Source: Trichaptum fuscoviolaceum (taxonomy: Eukaryota; Basidiomycota; Agaricomycetes; Hymenochaetales; Trichaptaceae). Taken from it: 64,000 nucleotides of DNA. The DNA lies in NCBI GenBank assembly GCA_910574455.1, contig CAJSYZ010000002.1, forward strand, positions 1,141,671 to 1,205,670, read 5' to 3'. Below the pieces are notes generated by a model that did not search any database, was not told where the DNA came from, and was given only the letters and a program-made list of their open reading frames with translations. The position numbers and the translations under genes are program-made. Positions 62,091 to 64,000 of the stretch are shown piece after piece (positions within the stretch are counted from its first letter, which is position 1; each line of letters begins with the position of its first letter).

Positions 62091-63726
62091 TGTCTTCTGT
62101 TCCGTTGCAACGCCCCTACTATCGGAAAAATGGCACGATATGCTTCTCAAGTTTAATCTTCTTGGCGAGTTTCACGACATCCCTGCTGGCCTTCGCAATG
62201 GTTTCTCTCTCGGTTCCAACCATCAGCTCACATCAACCTTCATTCCTGTCAATCATAAGAGTGCATTACAGAACAAGCTAGCTGTTTCATCACATATCAG
62301 AAAAGAGCTCTCTCTGAACCGCTACACAGGTCCATTTCACCCTAGTCGCCTTCAGGAACTTATAGGCCCATTCCAGACATCTCCAATTGGTGTTGTTCCC
62401 AAATCCAATGGCGCATTCCGTATCATTCAAGATATGTCTTTCCCAAGAGATTCCGAGCCTGTTCCCTCTGTCAATTCCTTCATTAACTCAGACGACTTTC
62501 CTTGCGAGTGGAGTTCATTTGCGCATTGCTACGTCTTGGTGTCACGTGCCCCACCTGGTACCCAAGCAGCGGTGTTCGACGTCGAATCTGCCTATCGCAT
62601 TATACCTGTTCACCCAACTGATCAACCTCTATGCTGCATTCAATTCAATGACCTTATCTACATCGACCATTGCTTAGCCTTTGGCTGTTCTTCATCCTGC
62701 GGCATTTTTGGTCGAGTGGCGGATGCCTTAGTTGCCATTTTTAGAGCTCATTCAATTGACACAATCCTAAAATGGGTTGACGATTTTATCTTCTTACGCT
62801 ATCCCTTGGATTTCAATAATGAAGTTTATAGCTACTCCTTCGATGAAGAAAACATATGGACTATTGCCCGTGCACTGGGTTGGCCTTGGTCCACCTCGAA
62901 GCATCAGCCATTCCATTCCACCTTTACCTACCTCGGTTTTTTATGGGACATCAACGGGCGCACTGTTCAGCTTCCAGAAACAAAGATTGCAAAATACAGA
63001 GCTCGCCTTCTCCCTTGGCTTACAGCTTCAAAAGCTACGTTATCTCAGTCGCAGAAACTCCTAGGTACCCTCTCCCATTGCGCTCTTGTTGTCCCAGGTG
63101 GTCCATCACATTTACCATCAATGTTCAAATTCATTGCAACATTTGCCAAGGCCAAGTCATCCTTTACTCAACATTCCATTTCACAACTGCTGAAAGACGA
63201 CATTCTGTGGTGGGATACCCAGTTTTCCATGTCCTTCTGCGGGAAAACCATATCTGAACCTTCACCACCTCTCCCCGCAAAAGTCTTTGTTGACGCATCA
63301 ACATCATGGGGTATCGGAGTCTCAATTGACGGTTCATGGGACGCGTACAAATTTTTCCCCAATACCTTTACGGACGGTCGCAATATTGGCTGGGCTGAAA
63401 TGGTTGCTGTCGAGATATGTGTTTATTACATTGCTCAGCTTTACCCTCATGGTTCCCATATCATTATTCATTCAGATAATCAAGGAGTTCTCGCATGTGT
63501 ACGCAACCAATGTAGTCGCGGACGTCACACCAATTCCAGCATTCAACGCATGTCTTATTTCCTTCTATCACATAACCTCCATATCACAGGCCAATATGTC
63601 GCAACAGACAATAACATAGCAGACCCAATATCGCGCGGCTCCTTTCCTTCTTCCTCCAAGCGACTATTGCCTACTTTTTCCGTTCCTGATGCGCTGCAGA
63701 GGTTTTTAACCAGACTCATTACGTAA
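62091..63726 (+). CDS. DIRS-like reverse transcriptase and RNase H
   Basis: The frame is open from 61900; homology-like sequence begins near 62100 (PLLSEKWHDMLLKFNLLGEF). Reverse transcriptase blocks: GPFQTSPIGVVPKSNGAFR, FDVESAYRIIPVHP, and the VDD active site in KWVDDFIF near 62773. RNase H: KVFVDASTSWGIGVSIDG at about 63281-63335, HSDNQGVLACV near 63470, and NNIADPISRG near 63615. The frame stops at 63724-63726. No protease or DDE integrase is present. The frame is intact, so this copy could be recent. Confidence 0.85.
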
Positions 63727-63800
63727 TAATTGTCAGCCCTTGCTGCTCGCTCATAGATTTATACCTGTACTGAATCTCCGTTGCGCAATGTCAAGCCACA

Positions 63801-64000
63801 ATGGCACCCCTTCATCACATACAAGACACACCTGCTCATGCTAAATTTCGCCGTAGCATATCCCTCCCCTCGTTGCGAAATCGTTATTTGCCTACTCTCA
63901 AGCAATCGGGCTCTGCTGCTTCAAGTATTGCAAACCCTGCCAAGTCTACTTGCCGCCTTTCCCGCCCATCTCTCAATCCTTCCAGACCTTCTCACTTAAC
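63801..64000 (+). CDS. Start of next ORF of the element (possible tyrosine recombinase)
   Basis: An ATG at 63801 opens MAPLHHIQDTPAHAKFRR and the frame stays open, basic and Ser/Pro-rich, to the window edge. In DIRS-like elements the recombinase gene follows the reverse transcriptase, so this is the expected place. No recombinase motif is reached inside the window. Confidence 0.4.
   Translation, partial: MAPLHHIQDTPAHAKFRRSISLPSLRNRYLPTLKQSGSAASSIANPAKSTCRLSRPSLNPSRPSHL

Larger units (their letters stand above)
61335..64000 (+). mobile_element. DIRS-like retroelement (right edge, incomplete)
   Basis: Order: small basic/Pro-rich ORF, CCHC-knuckle ORF, a reverse transcriptase/RNase H without protease or integrase, then the start of another ORF at the edge. 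The reverse transcriptase type (KWVDDFIF active site, GPFQTSPIGVVPK, FPCEWSSF) is the one I know from basidiomycete elements that use a tyrosine recombinase. The recombinase itself lies beyond the window. Confidence 0.7.

Noticed and set aside
61335..63726. Classical LTR-retrotransposon pol
   Set aside because: No protease or DDE integrase, and the reverse transcriptase type is DIRS-like.
1..64000. CRISPR arrays, rRNA genes, bacterial operon signals
   Set aside because: None seen; spliced genes and transposon types are fungal, and the regular repeats are microsatellites or word DNA without spacers.

Overview
This window is fungal nuclear DNA, almost certainly from a mushroom-forming basidiomycete (Agaricomycetes). 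The reasons are 45-80 nt introns with GTRNGT donors, a Plavaka-family (CACTA-like) transposase, a chromodomain Ty3/gypsy retrotransposon, a DIRS-like reverse transcriptase of the type common in these fungi, and an expanded family of DUF2235 alpha/beta hydrolases. The genus cannot be read from the sequence.

Layout. 0-11.9 kb holds lineage-specific genes: a trypsin-fold-like protein that ends before its catalytic Ser, an interrupted coiled-coil gene carrying a 300-bp CCCTTT array, and an unrecognised gene with two unresolved frame changes. They sit in intergenic DNA built from a few recurring near-palindromic words, with one 636-bp element that has 31-bp terminal inverted repeats. 11.9-26.9 kb is a nested pair of transposons. 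A Plavaka transposase gene on the minus strand is split by an 11-kb gypsy/chromovirus element with 549-bp LTRs, a CCTTC target-site duplication and an apparent self-priming site. 27.4-31.8 kb is a many-exon gene whose disordered middle is made of phase-0 mini-exons. 32.7-35.9 kb carries DUF2235 copy A and an F-box fragment. 36.5-42.0 kb encodes a 1,390-residue two-finger C2H2 protein whose first finger is completed by a 28-nt micro-exon. 42.0-51.7 kb has no gene I can support. 51.7-60.8 kb is a local paralog cluster: DUF2235 copy B, an F-box-like gene, DUF2235 copy C, and a truncated F-box-gene paralog. From 61.3 kb to the right edge runs a DIRS-like retroelement.

Two themes stand out. First, new introns appear to arise by local duplication: in three genes neighbouring introns, or whole exon-intron units, resemble each other and all phases match. 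Second, the gypsy element combines near-identical LTRs, an 11-nt self-complementary primer, a -1 slippery site at the gag stop, an integrase zinc-finger-like motif upstream of gag, and extra coding potential downstream of pol.

All splice models were assembled by eye from donor, acceptor and phase agreement. No database search was possible, so family names rest on recognised motifs.
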